Shown here: piece by piece, positions 9,738 through 18,783 of the stretch
How positions within the stretch are numbered: position 1 is the first letter of the stretch
How the letters are laid out: each line of letters opens with the position of its first letter
Assembly (NCBI RefSeq): GCF_000174755.1
Contig: NZ_ACLQ01000018.1
Location: 62,001-126,000, forward strand
Origin: Capnocytophaga gingivalis ATCC 33624
GTDB lineage: Bacteria; Bacteroidota; Bacteroidia; Flavobacteriales; Flavobacteriaceae
Direction of reading: 5' to 3'
Length of the DNA stretch: 64,000 bases
Position numbers and translations under genes: made by a program
Notes under the pieces: model-generated
What the model was told of the DNA's origin: nothing
What the model saw: only the letters and a program-made list of their open reading frames with translations
Database searches by the model: none

Positions 9738-10193
9738 ATGAAAAATTTATATAACGAAGCAGATAAGAACGAAATACTCAATCGGTTAGAAAATCTGAAA
9801 GTAGATGCCGTACGTCAGTGGGGAAAGATGAACATTGTACAGATGTTAGCCCACTTGAACGTTTCTTTAGAAACTCCTTTAGGTAAAAACTTCCCCAAGC
9901 GGGCATTTATCGGTAGGCTTATAGGAAAATTGGTAAAGAAAAAGTTTATCAACGACCAGCCTATGCCCAAAAATTCCCCTACTGATAAGATGTATGTTAT
10001 CACAGACATCTCTATGGAGGATTTTGAGAAAGAAAAGCAACGAGCTAAAGAGCTGATAACCCTTTTTTATAACAATGGAAGGGAAAAATGCAGTCAGCAC
10101 CCGCATTCTTTCTTTGGCAAACTCACTCCCGACGAGTGGGGAATCCTGCAATGGAAACATTTTGACCATCATCTGCGACAATTTGGAGCATAA
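9738..10193 (+). CDS. DUF1569 (DinB-like) protein
   Basis: 151 residues. The pattern WGKMNIVQMLAHLNVSLE near the N-terminus and LTPDEWGILQWKHFDHHLRQFG at the C-terminus is that of DUF1569, a DinB-like four-helix metal-binding bundle with conserved histidines (here in AHLN, HPHSFFG and HFDHHL). Substrate is unknown; members are sometimes thiol transferases or metal enzymes. It is packed in the same direction as the YdeE-like gene. Confidence 0.75.
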   Translation: MKNLYNEADKNEILNRLENLKVDAVRQWGKMNIVQMLAHLNVSLETPLGKNFPKRAFIGRLIGKLVKKKFINDQPMPKNSPTDKMYVITDISMEDFEKEKQRAKELITLFYNNGREKCSQHPHSFFGKLTPDEWGILQWKHFDHHLRQFGA

Positions 10194-10203
10194 TGAGGAT
10201 TTT

Positions 10204-10262
10204 CAAAGTGCAAAAGAGCAAATTCCAAAGTGCAAAATTTGTACTTTGAATTGCACTTTGAA
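10204..10262. repeat. Clustered CAAAGTGCAAA direct and inverted repeats
   Basis: CAAAGTGCAAAA occurs at about 10204 and 10226, and its inverse (TACTTTGAATTGCACTTTG) follows at 10242-10260, so this intergenic stretch can fold. The inverse arm contains a TACTTTG string that could act in a promoter. Confidence 0.5.
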
Positions 10263-10289
10263 GAGAACAAACAAGTAATTCCTAATGAA

Positions 10290-10766
10290 ATGAATTTAGA
10301 AGCTGAAATTGACAAAATTATTCAAACAGATTTCTTTACTAAAATGGGCGTAAAGGAATTTTTGGGCAGTAATGTCATTCTTCTCAAAGATGTGGAGCAG
10401 GCTTTTGTAAATCCTACGGAAGAAGCCTTTGCAGGAATGTATAAAGAAGTGCAATGGTTACCCTCAGCTCTTACAGATGCAGACCCTTTTTATAAAAACA
10501 TACAAATTCCAGAAAATCTGTTACCTTATAGAAAGGAAATTGTGCAGTTCTTCTTGAAAGAGCATAGAAATTTGAACAAAAAATTGTTTTCATTCGGACC
10601 GTATGACTTTACAGAAGTCGCAAAGAAAGCAATTGCTTTTGCTTTTAGGCAATATTTGGTAGAAAAACAACTAACTTTGGGTCTTTACTGGGAGAATATA
10701 GTGAATGTCTACTACTCAGGGCATTGGCCAATAGGATATTATAAAGAAAAAATATTTGCAATTTAA
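10290..10766 (+). CDS. Unknown small cytosolic protein
   Basis: 158 residues from the ATG at 10290 (MNLEAEIDKIIQTDFF). An open frame reaches back to 10230, but it runs through the repeat cluster and encodes a low-complexity lead, so I prefer 10290. The protein has no signal peptide and no motif I recognise; the middle has YRKEIVQFFLKEHRNLNKKLF. Context (next to SUKH genes) suggests an immunity-type protein, but that is only a guess. Confidence 0.55.
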   Translation: MNLEAEIDKIIQTDFFTKMGVKEFLGSNVILLKDVEQAFVNPTEEAFAGMYKEVQWLPSALTDADPFYKNIQIPENLLPYRKEIVQFFLKEHRNLNKKLFSFGPYDFTEVAKKAIAFAFRQYLVEKQLTLGLYWENIVNVYYSGHWPIGYYKEKIFAI

Positions 10767-10781
10767 AAAGTAACTTTTATT

Positions 10782-11489
10782 ATGATAACAACTTTCAATT
10801 TTGAGCTTTTTAAAAAGCGTTTAGATCTATTCTTAGAAAAGATAGAAGACTTTGGTGGTGAGACTGACCCTCTTACGATAGAAAAACCCGCTACAGAGGA
10901 CGAAATCAAAGCAGTAGAGGCACAATTAGGCTATACATTACCTCCACATTTCCGAGAAGTACTCTTGGAAAACACCGCTCATTTGGAATTTTATTGGAGT
11001 ATCTATACAGATGAAGACGAGGACTATGAGGACGAAGAAAATGGGGTTTTTCTCCCTGATGAATTAGCAGAGATCTCCTCTGGAGAGTTGCTTTTTGGAT
11101 TAGATTTGCTTTTAGGCTATGAAGAAAGTCGCAAGGGCTGGGAAGAGGATGTATATCCCGATTACAATAACGAATATGACCGTGTTTGGCATAACAAAAT
11201 GGCTTTTCACCAAGTAGGTAACGGCGATTATATCGCTATTGAGTTAGAGCCAGAGAACTATGGTAAGGTTGTGTATGTGAGCCATGATGGTAGTGAAAAC
11301 CACGGGCTTTATATAGCTGATAACTTTAAGGAATTCCTAATGAACTATGCTGCTGTGGGTTGTACTGGGAGCGATGATTGGCAATGGGAGCCTTTTTATA
11401 CCAAAGGCAAAGGGATAGACCCTACCTCAAAGAACGCCAAAACTTGGTATAAGGTATTGGGGATAAATCCAAAGGAGTTGGAAGGGTAA
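10782..11489 (+). CDS. SMI1/KNR4 (SUKH) family protein, copy 1
   Basis: 235 residues. The SUKH signature is clear: KPATEDEIKAVEAQLGYTLPPHFREVLL at about 27-54, then GNGDYIAIEL and VVYVSHDG later on. SUKH proteins are mostly immunity proteins that bind and neutralise contact-delivered nuclease or deaminase toxins. An acidic insert (TDEDEDYEDEENG, about 74-86) separates the N-terminal helices from the sheet. It is a close paralogue of the gene at 12163, with an unrelated small gene between them. Confidence 0.85.
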   Translation: MITTFNFELFKKRLDLFLEKIEDFGGETDPLTIEKPATEDEIKAVEAQLGYTLPPHFREVLLENTAHLEFYWSIYTDEDEDYEDEENGVFLPDELAEISSGELLFGLDLLLGYEESRKGWEEDVYPDYNNEYDRVWHNKMAFHQVGNGDYIAIELEPENYGKVVYVSHDGSENHGLYIADNFKEFLMNYAAVGCTGSDDWQWEPFYTKGKGIDPTSKNAKTWYKVLGINPKELEG

Positions 11490-11520
11490 AAAGTATTAGT
11501 TACACTGGAAAAATAGAAAT

Positions 11521-12153
11521 ATGTTAGGTAATCTATTCAAAAAGAAGCCTACTTTTACTCCTGCAATGCAAGAGTTATTTGTAAAAATAAGTCTTGCACT
11601 GCCTCAGCGTTTTCATTTCCTGCAAAAACAACTTACAGAAGGAACCATCAAAGGAATAAAGAAGCCCGAAGGACAGCGCTATCAACTGCGTTTGGATATT
11701 CCTTTGCTCAACAAGTATGAAGATAAAAAAGGACGGAATTTCTTAATTGAAAATATCGTAATACAGTCGGTTGAGACAGGCAAAAGTAGTGTGGTGAGTT
11801 GGAATGTAGCTTATGGATTGTTATTGATGTATATTACAGCTAATAACGACTTTCTAAAATGGCAAGCTGAGGCGGTAGGGATAGATACTTCCCACATTCG
11901 CATAAAGTATTTAGATGATAGCCCTATTGAAAAACTTCTTTCCAAAGAAGAACGGCAATATATAACTCCTAATGACTTATACGAAGTGTCTTTAAACGAC
12001 AAAACCTACTATCACGTACAGGATATAACCGATGGAGATGGCGATTTTATCGGGATAGATGCCGATAAGAATGTTTATGAGTTTAGGCACGACCCTTTTG
12101 AAATCACTTTGCTAACAGAACCCTTAGAAACCATCTTAAAAAATAATAAATAA
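11521..12153 (+). CDS. Unknown cytosolic protein between the two SUKH genes
   Basis: 210 residues, not recognised. Mixed alpha/beta with a C-terminal segment TYYHVQDITDGDGDFIGIDADKNVYEFRHDPF that looks like a SUKH-style beta end (a strand pair reporting on a bound acidic loop) but lacks the N-terminal SUKH helix motif. No signal peptide. Ends 9 bases before SUKH copy 2, so these genes are probably one transcript. Confidence 0.6.
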   Translation: MLGNLFKKKPTFTPAMQELFVKISLALPQRFHFLQKQLTEGTIKGIKKPEGQRYQLRLDIPLLNKYEDKKGRNFLIENIVIQSVETGKSSVVSWNVAYGLLLMYITANNDFLKWQAEAVGIDTSHIRIKYLDDSPIEKLLSKEERQYITPNDLYEVSLNDKTYYHVQDITDGDGDFIGIDADKNVYEFRHDPFEITLLTEPLETILKNNK

Positions 12154-12162
12154 CCTCAAAAA

Positions 12163-12852
12163 ATGAATATACCATTTAATTTTGAGCTTTTTAAAAAGCG
12201 CCTGAACTTATTTCTTAGTAAAATAGAAGCTCTTGGTGGGGCTACAGAACCTCTTGCGATAGAAAAACCTGCTACAGAGGAGGAAGTCAAAGCTGTAGAG
12301 ACACAATTGGGCTATACATTGCCTCCTCATTTCCGCGAAGTGCTTTTGGAAAACACCGCTCATTTGGAGTTTTATTGGGATGTGAATGATGTAACTATTG
12401 AAGATGAATCTATAATACCCGATGCCTTGGCGCACATCTATTGCGGGGAATTACTCTTTGGGTTGGATTTGCTTTTGGATTATGAGGAACATCGCAAGGA
12501 ATGGGCAGCTGATGTTTTCCCTAATTACGAAGACCCAGAAGACCGCATTTGGTATAACAAATTGTGTTTTCATATCAATGTTAACGGTGATTATATCGCT
12601 ATTGAGTTAGAGCCAGAGAACTATGGTAAGGTTGTGTACCTCAGCCACGATGGTGCAAGCAATCTCGGTACTTATTTAGCTGATAATTTTAAGGAATTCC
12701 TGATGAACTATGCTGCTGTGGGCTGTACTGGAGGCGAGGATTGGCAATGGGAGCCTTTTTATACCGCAGGCAAAGGCATAGACCCCACCTCAAAGAACGC
12801 CCAAGCGTGGTATAAGGTATTGGGGATAGATTCTAAGGAGTTGGAGGGATAA
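12163..12852 (+). CDS. SMI1/KNR4 (SUKH) family protein, copy 2
   Basis: 229 residues and closely similar to copy 1: the start FNFELFKKRL, the block EKPATEEEVKAVETQLGYT and the end FKEFLMNYAAVGCTGG are almost the same. The main differences are in the acidic insert after EFYW (DVNDVTIEDESII here) and in residues about 135-150, likely the toxin-facing surface. This pattern of conserved frame with variable patch suits diversified immunity proteins. Confidence 0.85.
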   Translation: MNIPFNFELFKKRLNLFLSKIEALGGATEPLAIEKPATEEEVKAVETQLGYTLPPHFREVLLENTAHLEFYWDVNDVTIEDESIIPDALAHIYCGELLFGLDLLLDYEEHRKEWAADVFPNYEDPEDRIWYNKLCFHINVNGDYIAIELEPENYGKVVYLSHDGASNLGTYLADNFKEFLMNYAAVGCTGGEDWQWEPFYTAGKGIDPTSKNAQAWYKVLGIDSKELEG

Positions 12853-12872
12853 AACAAAAGCAAAAATAAACA

Positions 12873-14516
12873 ATGATAACCAAGGAACATTTACAGAAAA
12901 TACTTTCAGATACCGAAAGCTATCACATAGAAAAAACAGTCGCTACGGACAATATGGATAAGTTCTCTCAGGCGATATGTGCTTTTTCTAATGATGTGGC
13001 AGATAGTAAAAAGAAAGGATATCTACTTATAGGGGTCAGGGACAATGGGGAGTTAGCAGGGCTACAAGTAGATGACAAGTTGCTACTGCAAATCTCCAAT
13101 ATCCGTACCGATGGTAATATACTGCCTCAACCAGTGATGACAGTAGAGAAGTTTTCTTTTGCTCAGGGAGATATTTTGGTCGTGGAGGTAACTCCTTCTC
13201 AAGTGCCTCCTGTGCGTTATCGTGGGCGTATTTGGGTAAGGGTAGGTCCAAGAAAGAGCATTGCTACAGAAGCAGAAGAAAAGCTCTTGACAGAGCGTCG
13301 GCTTTCTAATATTCGCACCTTTGATGCTATGCCTTGCTTGGGAACCACTCTTGAGGATTTAGATATTACATTATTCAAAAAAGAGTACCTCTTTAAAGCA
13401 GTTGCTGAGGATATTCTACAAGAGGACAAACGTACTATTGAGGAACAAATGGCCTCTTTGGGTCTCTATGACCTGCGCTATCAGTGTCCTACCAATGCCG
13501 CTATTGTCTTATTTGGTAATAATCCAGAACGTTTTTTGCATGGAGCTTATATTCAGTATGTCCGCTTTAAGGGATTGGATAGGGCAGGGGATATCATTAA
13601 CGAACATAAGTTCTCAGGAAATCTCTGCAAGGTACTCCCAAGGATAGACGTCTTTGTAGAGACAAGCATAGCACAAAAGCGTCCTATTCCTATCAGTGTA
13701 TTGAGGGAAAAGACAGTATCCAAATATCCTTATTGGGCAACTCGTGAGCTCTTGATGAATGCTATAATGCATCGTGATTATGAGAGTAATGCACCAGTGG
13801 CTTTCTATGAGTATGATGACCATATTGAGATACAGAATGCAGGAGGGCTTTATGGTAAGGTAAGTGCTAATAATTTCCCCAATGTAAGTGATTATCGCAA
13901 TCCTTTTATAGCTGAGGCTATGAAGGTATTGGGTTATGTGAACCGCTTTAGTCGTGGTGTATATAGGGTACAGAAAGAATTGGAAGAGAATGGCAATGGA
14001 AAGGCTTCTTTTGATTTTTCACTTATTACCGCTTTTAGGGTTGTAGAACCTATTTCTACAACCTACTTTGAAGAAGGTTTTGGAGAAGAAGAATCTGACA
14101 ATAAATTAGGAGAATCTACCAATAAAACACCCATTAAATCGGAAGAACTACCCAATAAACTACCTAATAAATCAGGAGAACTACCCAATAAAATAGAGAA
14201 AACACCCAATAAATCTACCGATAAAAAGGAGGGATCTACCAATAAATCTACCAATAAATCAGGGGAAATACCCAATAAATTTGAGCAACTACCTAATAAA
14301 TCAGAGGGACTACCCAATAAATCGAGGGGGACTACCCAAGAAAGAATTTTAGTAGCTATTCAAGCAAAGCCAGAAGTTACTCAAAAGGAGTTAGCTCAAA
14401 CTATAGGTATTACTCTTGATGGCATTAAATACCATATTAAGAATATGACCAAATTGGGGATCATTAAGCATGAAGGTTCTACAAAGTCAGGTAAGTGGAT
14501 TATAAACAATAATTAA
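12873..14516 (+). CDS. AlbA_2/Schlafen-type ATP-binding regulator with repeat linker and winged helix
   Basis: 547 residues. Residues about 12-135 form an AlbA_2 (divergent AAA_4/Schlafen) domain: ESYHIEKTVATDNMDKFSQAI, CAFSNDVADSKKKGYLLIGV, then IWVRVGPRK. Residues about 285-380 form an HATPase_c_4-like domain (RELLMNAIMHRDYE, HIEIQNAGGLYG). Residues about 410-490 are a low-complexity linker of NKS/PNK units, followed by a winged-helix end (KPEVTQKELAQTIGITLDGIKYHI). RecG-like regulator annotations are common for this family; DNA binding is likely, target unknown. The family is frequent in defence and accessory regions. Confidence 0.8.
   Translation: MITKEHLQKILSDTESYHIEKTVATDNMDKFSQAICAFSNDVADSKKKGYLLIGVRDNGELAGLQVDDKLLLQISNIRTDGNILPQPVMTVEKFSFAQGDILVVEVTPSQVPPVRYRGRIWVRVGPRKSIATEAEEKLLTERRLSNIRTFDAMPCLGTTLEDLDITLFKKEYLFKAVAEDILQEDKRTIEEQMASLGLYDLRYQCPTNAAIVLFGNNPERFLHGAYIQYVRFKGLDRAGDIINEHKFSGNLCKVLPRIDVFVETSIAQKRPIPISVLREKTVSKYPYWATRELLMNAIMHRDYESNAPVAFYEYDDHIEIQNAGGLYGKVSANNFPNVSDYRNPFIAEAMKVLGYVNRFSRGVYRVQKELEENGNGKASFDFSLITAFRVVEPISTTYFEEGFGEEESDNKLGESTNKTPIKSEELPNKLPNKSGELPNKIEKTPNKSTDKKEGSTNKSTNKSGEIPNKFEQLPNKSEGLPNKSRGTTQERILVAIQAKPEVTQKELAQTIGITLDGIKYHIKNMTKLGIIKHEGSTKSGKWIINNN
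14100..14335 (+). repeat. Degenerate in-frame ACCCAATAAA-type repeat in the AlbA_2 gene
   Basis: About 15 units of a C(C/T)AATAAA core spaced mostly by 9-30 bases, encoding NK(S/T/L) triplets joined by acidic spacers such as GELP and EGST. Likely able to change length by slippage or recombination in steps that keep the frame. Confidence 0.75.
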
Positions 14517-14528
14517 AACATTACAAAT

Positions 14529-15461
14529 ATGTCCATAGAGCAAAAAGACAAAGAACAAATGGAGCAACTTATTGCCTCTGAAAAGTATCAGCAGATATTA
14601 GATAAGCTTTGTGATATTATAGATATGGTATTCGAGGAAGAAATGCCGAGCTTTACTGTGCTGAATTACACACATAAAGCACTAAAAGATGCAGGTGTTA
14701 CCTTGGAAGAAATCGCCCCAGTGGCGTTGGCGGACGACCACTTCTTGAACTTTACCATTCTCAAGATGGATTATATCAAGAGTGGGAAAACGATGCACTT
14801 TAGCAAGGACTTCCTCATTCGCAATATGATAGAATTTTATTTTCTAAAAACAAATCCCAAAGCACTACCTGATTATTTGAAGAAAGCAGGATTAAAAAAC
14901 TATATGGTTCCTCTAAAAAAATGGTTCACAGAGGCTACTGATACAGAGCTTGTCACAGCTGTTTCCACTTCTCTCAAAGAACTCAAGGAGAAAAGAAAAG
15001 GCGCAGAGCAGACAAGCTCACAAACAGCTACCTTTGAAGATTGGGAGCGACTCTCGGCGGTATATCCCAAACTTACCAAGCAGGTACTGAAGGATTTTGA
15101 CGAATATAATGTGGTTACCGCAGGCATTCTCTTAGCCGAGATTACCCAAAAGAGCCAAGACTTGGGCGTTACTTTCTCTGAGGAACTTACTTTGTTCTTC
15201 CAGCATATAGGGGAGCTTAGGTTGGAAGGGGTAGAAATCCGCTTTGCTGACTTATATACCGATGTGTTCAATGGCAAAGACTATTTGGTGCTTGGGGAGT
15301 TTTGGAAATACGGCGATGGCGACAAACTGCTCTATGCTCCCGACACTCAAGAAATATTTTGCTTTGCCCACGAATACGCCAAACCCAAGGTCATCAAACA
15401 AGCTGATACTATGACCGAATTTGTAGAAAAGAAATTAGTAGCTTATTTAAAAAATTATTAG
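14529..15461 (+). CDS. Unknown protein, C-terminal SUKH-like end
   Basis: 310 residues, no signal peptide. The N-terminal half is helical and acidic/lysine rich; a likely flexible linker is at about 155-170 (KRKGAEQTSSQT). The C-terminal part (DYLVLGEFWKYGDGDKLLYAPDTQ then EIFCFAHEYAK) resembles the strand pair and acidic turn of SMI1/KNR4 proteins. I do not recognise the full-length family. It starts 12 bases after the AlbA_2 gene and 6 bases before the next gene. Confidence 0.6.
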   Translation: MSIEQKDKEQMEQLIASEKYQQILDKLCDIIDMVFEEEMPSFTVLNYTHKALKDAGVTLEEIAPVALADDHFLNFTILKMDYIKSGKTMHFSKDFLIRNMIEFYFLKTNPKALPDYLKKAGLKNYMVPLKKWFTEATDTELVTAVSTSLKELKEKRKGAEQTSSQTATFEDWERLSAVYPKLTKQVLKDFDEYNVVTAGILLAEITQKSQDLGVTFSEELTLFFQHIGELRLEGVEIRFADLYTDVFNGKDYLVLGEFWKYGDGDKLLYAPDTQEIFCFAHEYAKPKVIKQADTMTEFVEKKLVAYLKNY

Positions 15462-15467
15462 ACCGTT

Positions 15468-16115
15468 ATGAATATAGAAATATTAGCACCTTATTGCAAA
15501 ACTACAAAACAGCAAAAACTCCTTGAAAAGCTCCGCAAAAAGTTTTCACTCAAAAGTAGTAAAGACCTACAAACTGTTACTGAACTCGTGGAGCGTCTGT
15601 TTGTAAGCAAACAATACGAAGGCTTATTAGCTTTCTTGCCTGAAGTACTTGCAGTACCTTTTGCCGCAAATTTTAACCTATGGTATCCCATAGAACACTC
15701 TTTGGCTCTCATTGCTGAAGTGCCTACCATCACCCCAGAACAACGCAAAGCGTGTTTCCTACACTTTAAAACCGTTACCGAATATAAAGGCTTGCCTGAT
15801 TTTCAAGAGATATATGATTACTATTTCCAAGATTATTTAGCGCTCTGTTTTGTTAATGATGCTTTGGAATATATTCAGAAGAGTATAGCAGATAAAGAAA
15901 CTTCTTATGAATTTTCATATCGTATATACTTAATCACAGCTGCTTCACTTGTAAAACTTATCAATGAAGAAGTAGATTACAAAACACTTGAATTTCCCAA
16001 GGAGGATCGCCAACCTACTTATAACAGCAGGGAAGAGCTCCAATACTATATGAATACCCTTATAACAGAACAACTCACTGCCTTGCAGGATAAGAAATTT
16101 GTAAAGTATTATTAA
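15468..16115 (+). CDS. Unknown protein, tandem paralogue A
   Basis: 215 residues, helical, cytosolic. Its first 35 codons and last 30 codons are almost identical in DNA to those of the next gene, while the middle (about residues 105-165) has diverged. Starts MNIEILAPYCKTTKQQKLLEKL and ends QLTALQDKKFVKYY. No family recognised. Two-base spacing to paralogue B shows a recent tandem duplication. Confidence 0.7.
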   Translation: MNIEILAPYCKTTKQQKLLEKLRKKFSLKSSKDLQTVTELVERLFVSKQYEGLLAFLPEVLAVPFAANFNLWYPIEHSLALIAEVPTITPEQRKACFLHFKTVTEYKGLPDFQEIYDYYFQDYLALCFVNDALEYIQKSIADKETSYEFSYRIYLITAASLVKLINEEVDYKTLEFPKEDRQPTYNSREELQYYMNTLITEQLTALQDKKFVKYY

Positions 16116-16117
16116 TA

Positions 16118-16762
16118 ATGAATATAGAAATTTTAGCACCTTATTGCACTACTGTAAAACAGCAAAAACTCCTTGAAAAGATCCGCAAAAAGTTTTCACT
16201 CAAAAGTAGTAAAGACCTACAAACTGTTTATGAACTTGTAGGATGTCTATTTGTAAGCAAACAATACGAAGGCTTACTAACTTTCTTACCAGAAGTACTT
16301 GCGGTACCTTTTGCCGAAAATTTTGATCTATGGTATCCTATAGAAAATTCTTTTTGTTTGATTGCAGTTATACCTACCATATCTCCAGAAGAGCGTAAAG
16401 CGTGTTTCTCTCATTTTAAAACCGTAAGCGATTTTAAAAGCACCAAAGGAGCTCAGGAGGCTTTTGATTACTATTTTCATCGATATTTATCACTCTATTT
16501 TGTTAATGAAAATTTAGACGATTTAGAAGAAATAGATGAATATCCCGCCTCTTCTCAACTTTGGATTCATATAGCAATTATTGCCAGTGCTTCTGCTGTA
16601 AAACTCATCAATGAGGAAGTAGATTATAAAACCCTCGACTTTCCCAATTGGCTCTCAAAACCTACTTATAACAGCAGGGAAGAGCTTCAAAACTATATGA
16701 ATACCCTTATAGCAGAACAACTCACTGCCTTACAGGATAAGAAATTTGTAAAGTATTATTAA
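16118..16762 (+). CDS. Unknown protein, tandem paralogue B
   Basis: 214 residues. Shares the N-terminal block MNIEILAPYC, KKFSLKSSKDLQTV and the C-terminal block REELQNYMNTLI with paralogue A, but residues about 105-165 differ (for example SDFKSTKGAQEAFDYYFH here against TEYKGLPDFQEIYDYYFQ). As with the SUKH pair, a conserved frame surrounds a diversified centre. Function unknown. Confidence 0.7.
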   Translation: MNIEILAPYCTTVKQQKLLEKIRKKFSLKSSKDLQTVYELVGCLFVSKQYEGLLTFLPEVLAVPFAENFDLWYPIENSFCLIAVIPTISPEERKACFSHFKTVSDFKSTKGAQEAFDYYFHRYLSLYFVNENLDDLEEIDEYPASSQLWIHIAIIASASAVKLINEEVDYKTLDFPNWLSKPTYNSREELQNYMNTLIAEQLTALQDKKFVKYY

Positions 16763-16774
16763 AAGAAAAATATT

Positions 16775-18238
16775 ATGGGCATCGTACTCCGACAATCGCT
16801 TAAGAATGTAGTGGCTACCTATCTTGGGTTTGCCATAGGGGCACTGAATACCCTTTTCTTATTTACTTACTTTCTTTCCAAAGCACAATATGGTTTGGTA
16901 AGCTACGTTACTTCCACTGCTACGATTCTCTCTCCATTGATAGCCTTTGGGGTGTCCAACACTTGGGTGCGTTATTACTCCGCTTACACCGATAGACAGG
17001 AACAAGGCAGACTCAACCTAATGCTTTGCCTTTTGCCATTACTGGTGATTCTCCCTGCTACTCTTTTGGGAAGTATGGCATATGAGCAAATTGTTCAGTG
17101 GCTTTCGGCAAAGAATACAGAAGTACGTCCGTATGTGTGGCTTATCTTCCTTACGGCGGTGGCTATGGCCTATTTTGAGATAGCTTACGCGTGGATGCGA
17201 GTACAACTCAAAACAGTCTTTGGCAATTTCCTCAAGGAGGTATTCCATAGGGTAGGGGTGATGCTTCTATTAGTAGCCATTTACTTTGATGTTATTGATT
17301 TTCATCAACTAATGTGGGGGGTGTTTTGGGTGTATGCCCTGCGTATGTTCTTGATGTTTGTTTCCGCTTTTTATGTACGCCGACCTACCTTTGCTTGGGG
17401 ACTACCACAGGGGAAAAAGGAAGTCTTTTTATACAGTTTGTTTGTGATTTTATCAGGTTCGGTAGCTTCCGTATTGATGGACATAGATAAGTTTATGCTC
17501 AACCAATACCTGCCTATTAGTGAGATTGCGGTGTATAATGTGGCTATCTTTACCGCCACAGTGATTGCCATTCCTTACCGCAGTATGTATCAAATAGTGA
17601 GTCCGCTAACGGCACAGTTTATGAACCAACAGAAGCCTCAAGAACTTGCAGACCTCTATAAGCGCAGTACGGTAAATACCTACTTTGTGAGTATGGTCAT
17701 TTGTGTGCTTATTGTGGTGAATGCCCAGCAGTGTTATGCCCTCTTGCCTGATAAGGATTACAGCACAGGGCTTTGGGTGCTTATCATCATATCCGTAGTA
17801 AAGCTCTCCGATGCCTTAGTAGGTTTTAGCAATGCCGTATTGCTGAATTCTCCCTACTATCGCACCGTGCTATTTTTGGGCGTTTTTTTAGTGATAGGTG
17901 CCGTTCTGATGAATAGGTGGCTGATTCCCCTTTATGGGATCAATGGGGCAGGCGTAGCAACTCTGATTGCCTTTACTTCGTATAACCTACTCAAGTCGGT
18001 TTTTGTGTATCGCAAGTATGGCTTACAACCCTTTTATAAGGAAACATTGCAGACTACTCTCTTTGGTTTGGTGGCGATAGGAGGCTTTTTCTTTTGGGAC
18101 TTTCTATTTCACCCGTTGGTGAATATTGGTTTGAAATCCTTGCTTGTAGGGGGGATGAGTGTATTGTTTCTTCTTAAATATAAGGTTTCAGAAGAGTTGG
18201 TGAGGCTGATTAGTAAATTTAGAAATAGACAAATGTAA
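16775..18238 (+). CDS. Polysaccharide flippase family membrane protein (Wzx-like)
   Basis: 487 residues with about 12-14 transmembrane helices across its whole length. The start (SLKNVVATYLGFAIGALNTLFLF) and the segment VLMDIDKFMLNQYLPISEIAVYNVA are typical of the PST/Wzx group of the MOP flippase superfamily, which move lipid-linked sugars across the inner membrane. No glycosyltransferase or polysaccharide gene is nearby, which is odd for Wzx. It lies 13 bases after paralogue B and 5 bases before the next small gene. Confidence 0.8.
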   Translation: MGIVLRQSLKNVVATYLGFAIGALNTLFLFTYFLSKAQYGLVSYVTSTATILSPLIAFGVSNTWVRYYSAYTDRQEQGRLNLMLCLLPLLVILPATLLGSMAYEQIVQWLSAKNTEVRPYVWLIFLTAVAMAYFEIAYAWMRVQLKTVFGNFLKEVFHRVGVMLLLVAIYFDVIDFHQLMWGVFWVYALRMFLMFVSAFYVRRPTFAWGLPQGKKEVFLYSLFVILSGSVASVLMDIDKFMLNQYLPISEIAVYNVAIFTATVIAIPYRSMYQIVSPLTAQFMNQQKPQELADLYKRSTVNTYFVSMVICVLIVVNAQQCYALLPDKDYSTGLWVLIIISVVKLSDALVGFSNAVLLNSPYYRTVLFLGVFLVIGAVLMNRWLIPLYGINGAGVATLIAFTSYNLLKSVFVYRKYGLQPFYKETLQTTLFGLVAIGGFFFWDFLFHPLVNIGLKSLLVGGMSVLFLLKYKVSEELVRLISKFRNRQM

Positions 18239-18242
18239 TAAA

Positions 18243-18770
18243 ATGACTTCAGAAGAAATAAAAGCCATTGTCTATTATATACAAGGCTTACAAGCTCTTT
18301 GGAAAGAAGGTTATAATGCGGAAAAAGTCGCCCTTTACAATTATCAATTTAGCTTAAGGGCAGAAATGGATATGCCTGATGGCTTACTTGATGTTATTGA
18401 AATGTTGGAGATGTGGGACGATAATTGGATATATGGAGCAGCTCCTCTTACTGAAAAAGAAGCCGCTGCAATTATTCAAGAGGAATTAAATATTGATATA
18501 TACCACCCAGAGAAAGATATTATGGCATTGGTTACCAATGAGTTTATTCGTCAACTGAAAGAGGAGTGTTCCTCAAATATGATTATTGTTAAAGCATTTG
18601 AAAATGCTCAAAAACTCATTGTCTATGATGAATATTTTTTAGCGCTTCAAAATATATTAGGCGAATTACTTACTTATCATATCCGTATTCCAGCTGATAC
18701 TTTAGCTATTATTGATGTAGTGGAAGACCCTCATATTCAGAGATTACAGGCTTCGTTATGGGGAATATAA
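18243..18770 (+). CDS. Unknown small cytosolic protein related to the next gene
   Basis: 175 residues. The N-terminal part (IQGLQALWKEGYNAEKVALYNY then IIQEELNIDIYHPE) is a recognisable match to the C-terminal domain of the following protein (IQELQEVFRKGYDPKEIGHYTR, VQKYLGIDIYQS). The rest is helical. No known family recognised. Same direction and tight spacing to both neighbours. Confidence 0.6.
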   Translation: MTSEEIKAIVYYIQGLQALWKEGYNAEKVALYNYQFSLRAEMDMPDGLLDVIEMLEMWDDNWIYGAAPLTEKEAAAIIQEELNIDIYHPEKDIMALVTNEFIRQLKEECSSNMIIVKAFENAQKLIVYDEYFLALQNILGELLTYHIRIPADTLAIIDVVEDPHIQRLQASLWGI

Positions 18771-18783
18771 AACAAGATTGATT

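Noticed and set aside
14100-14335. CRISPR array
   Set aside because: The repeats are 9-20 bases, degenerate, in frame in a protein gene and not interrupted by unique spacers.
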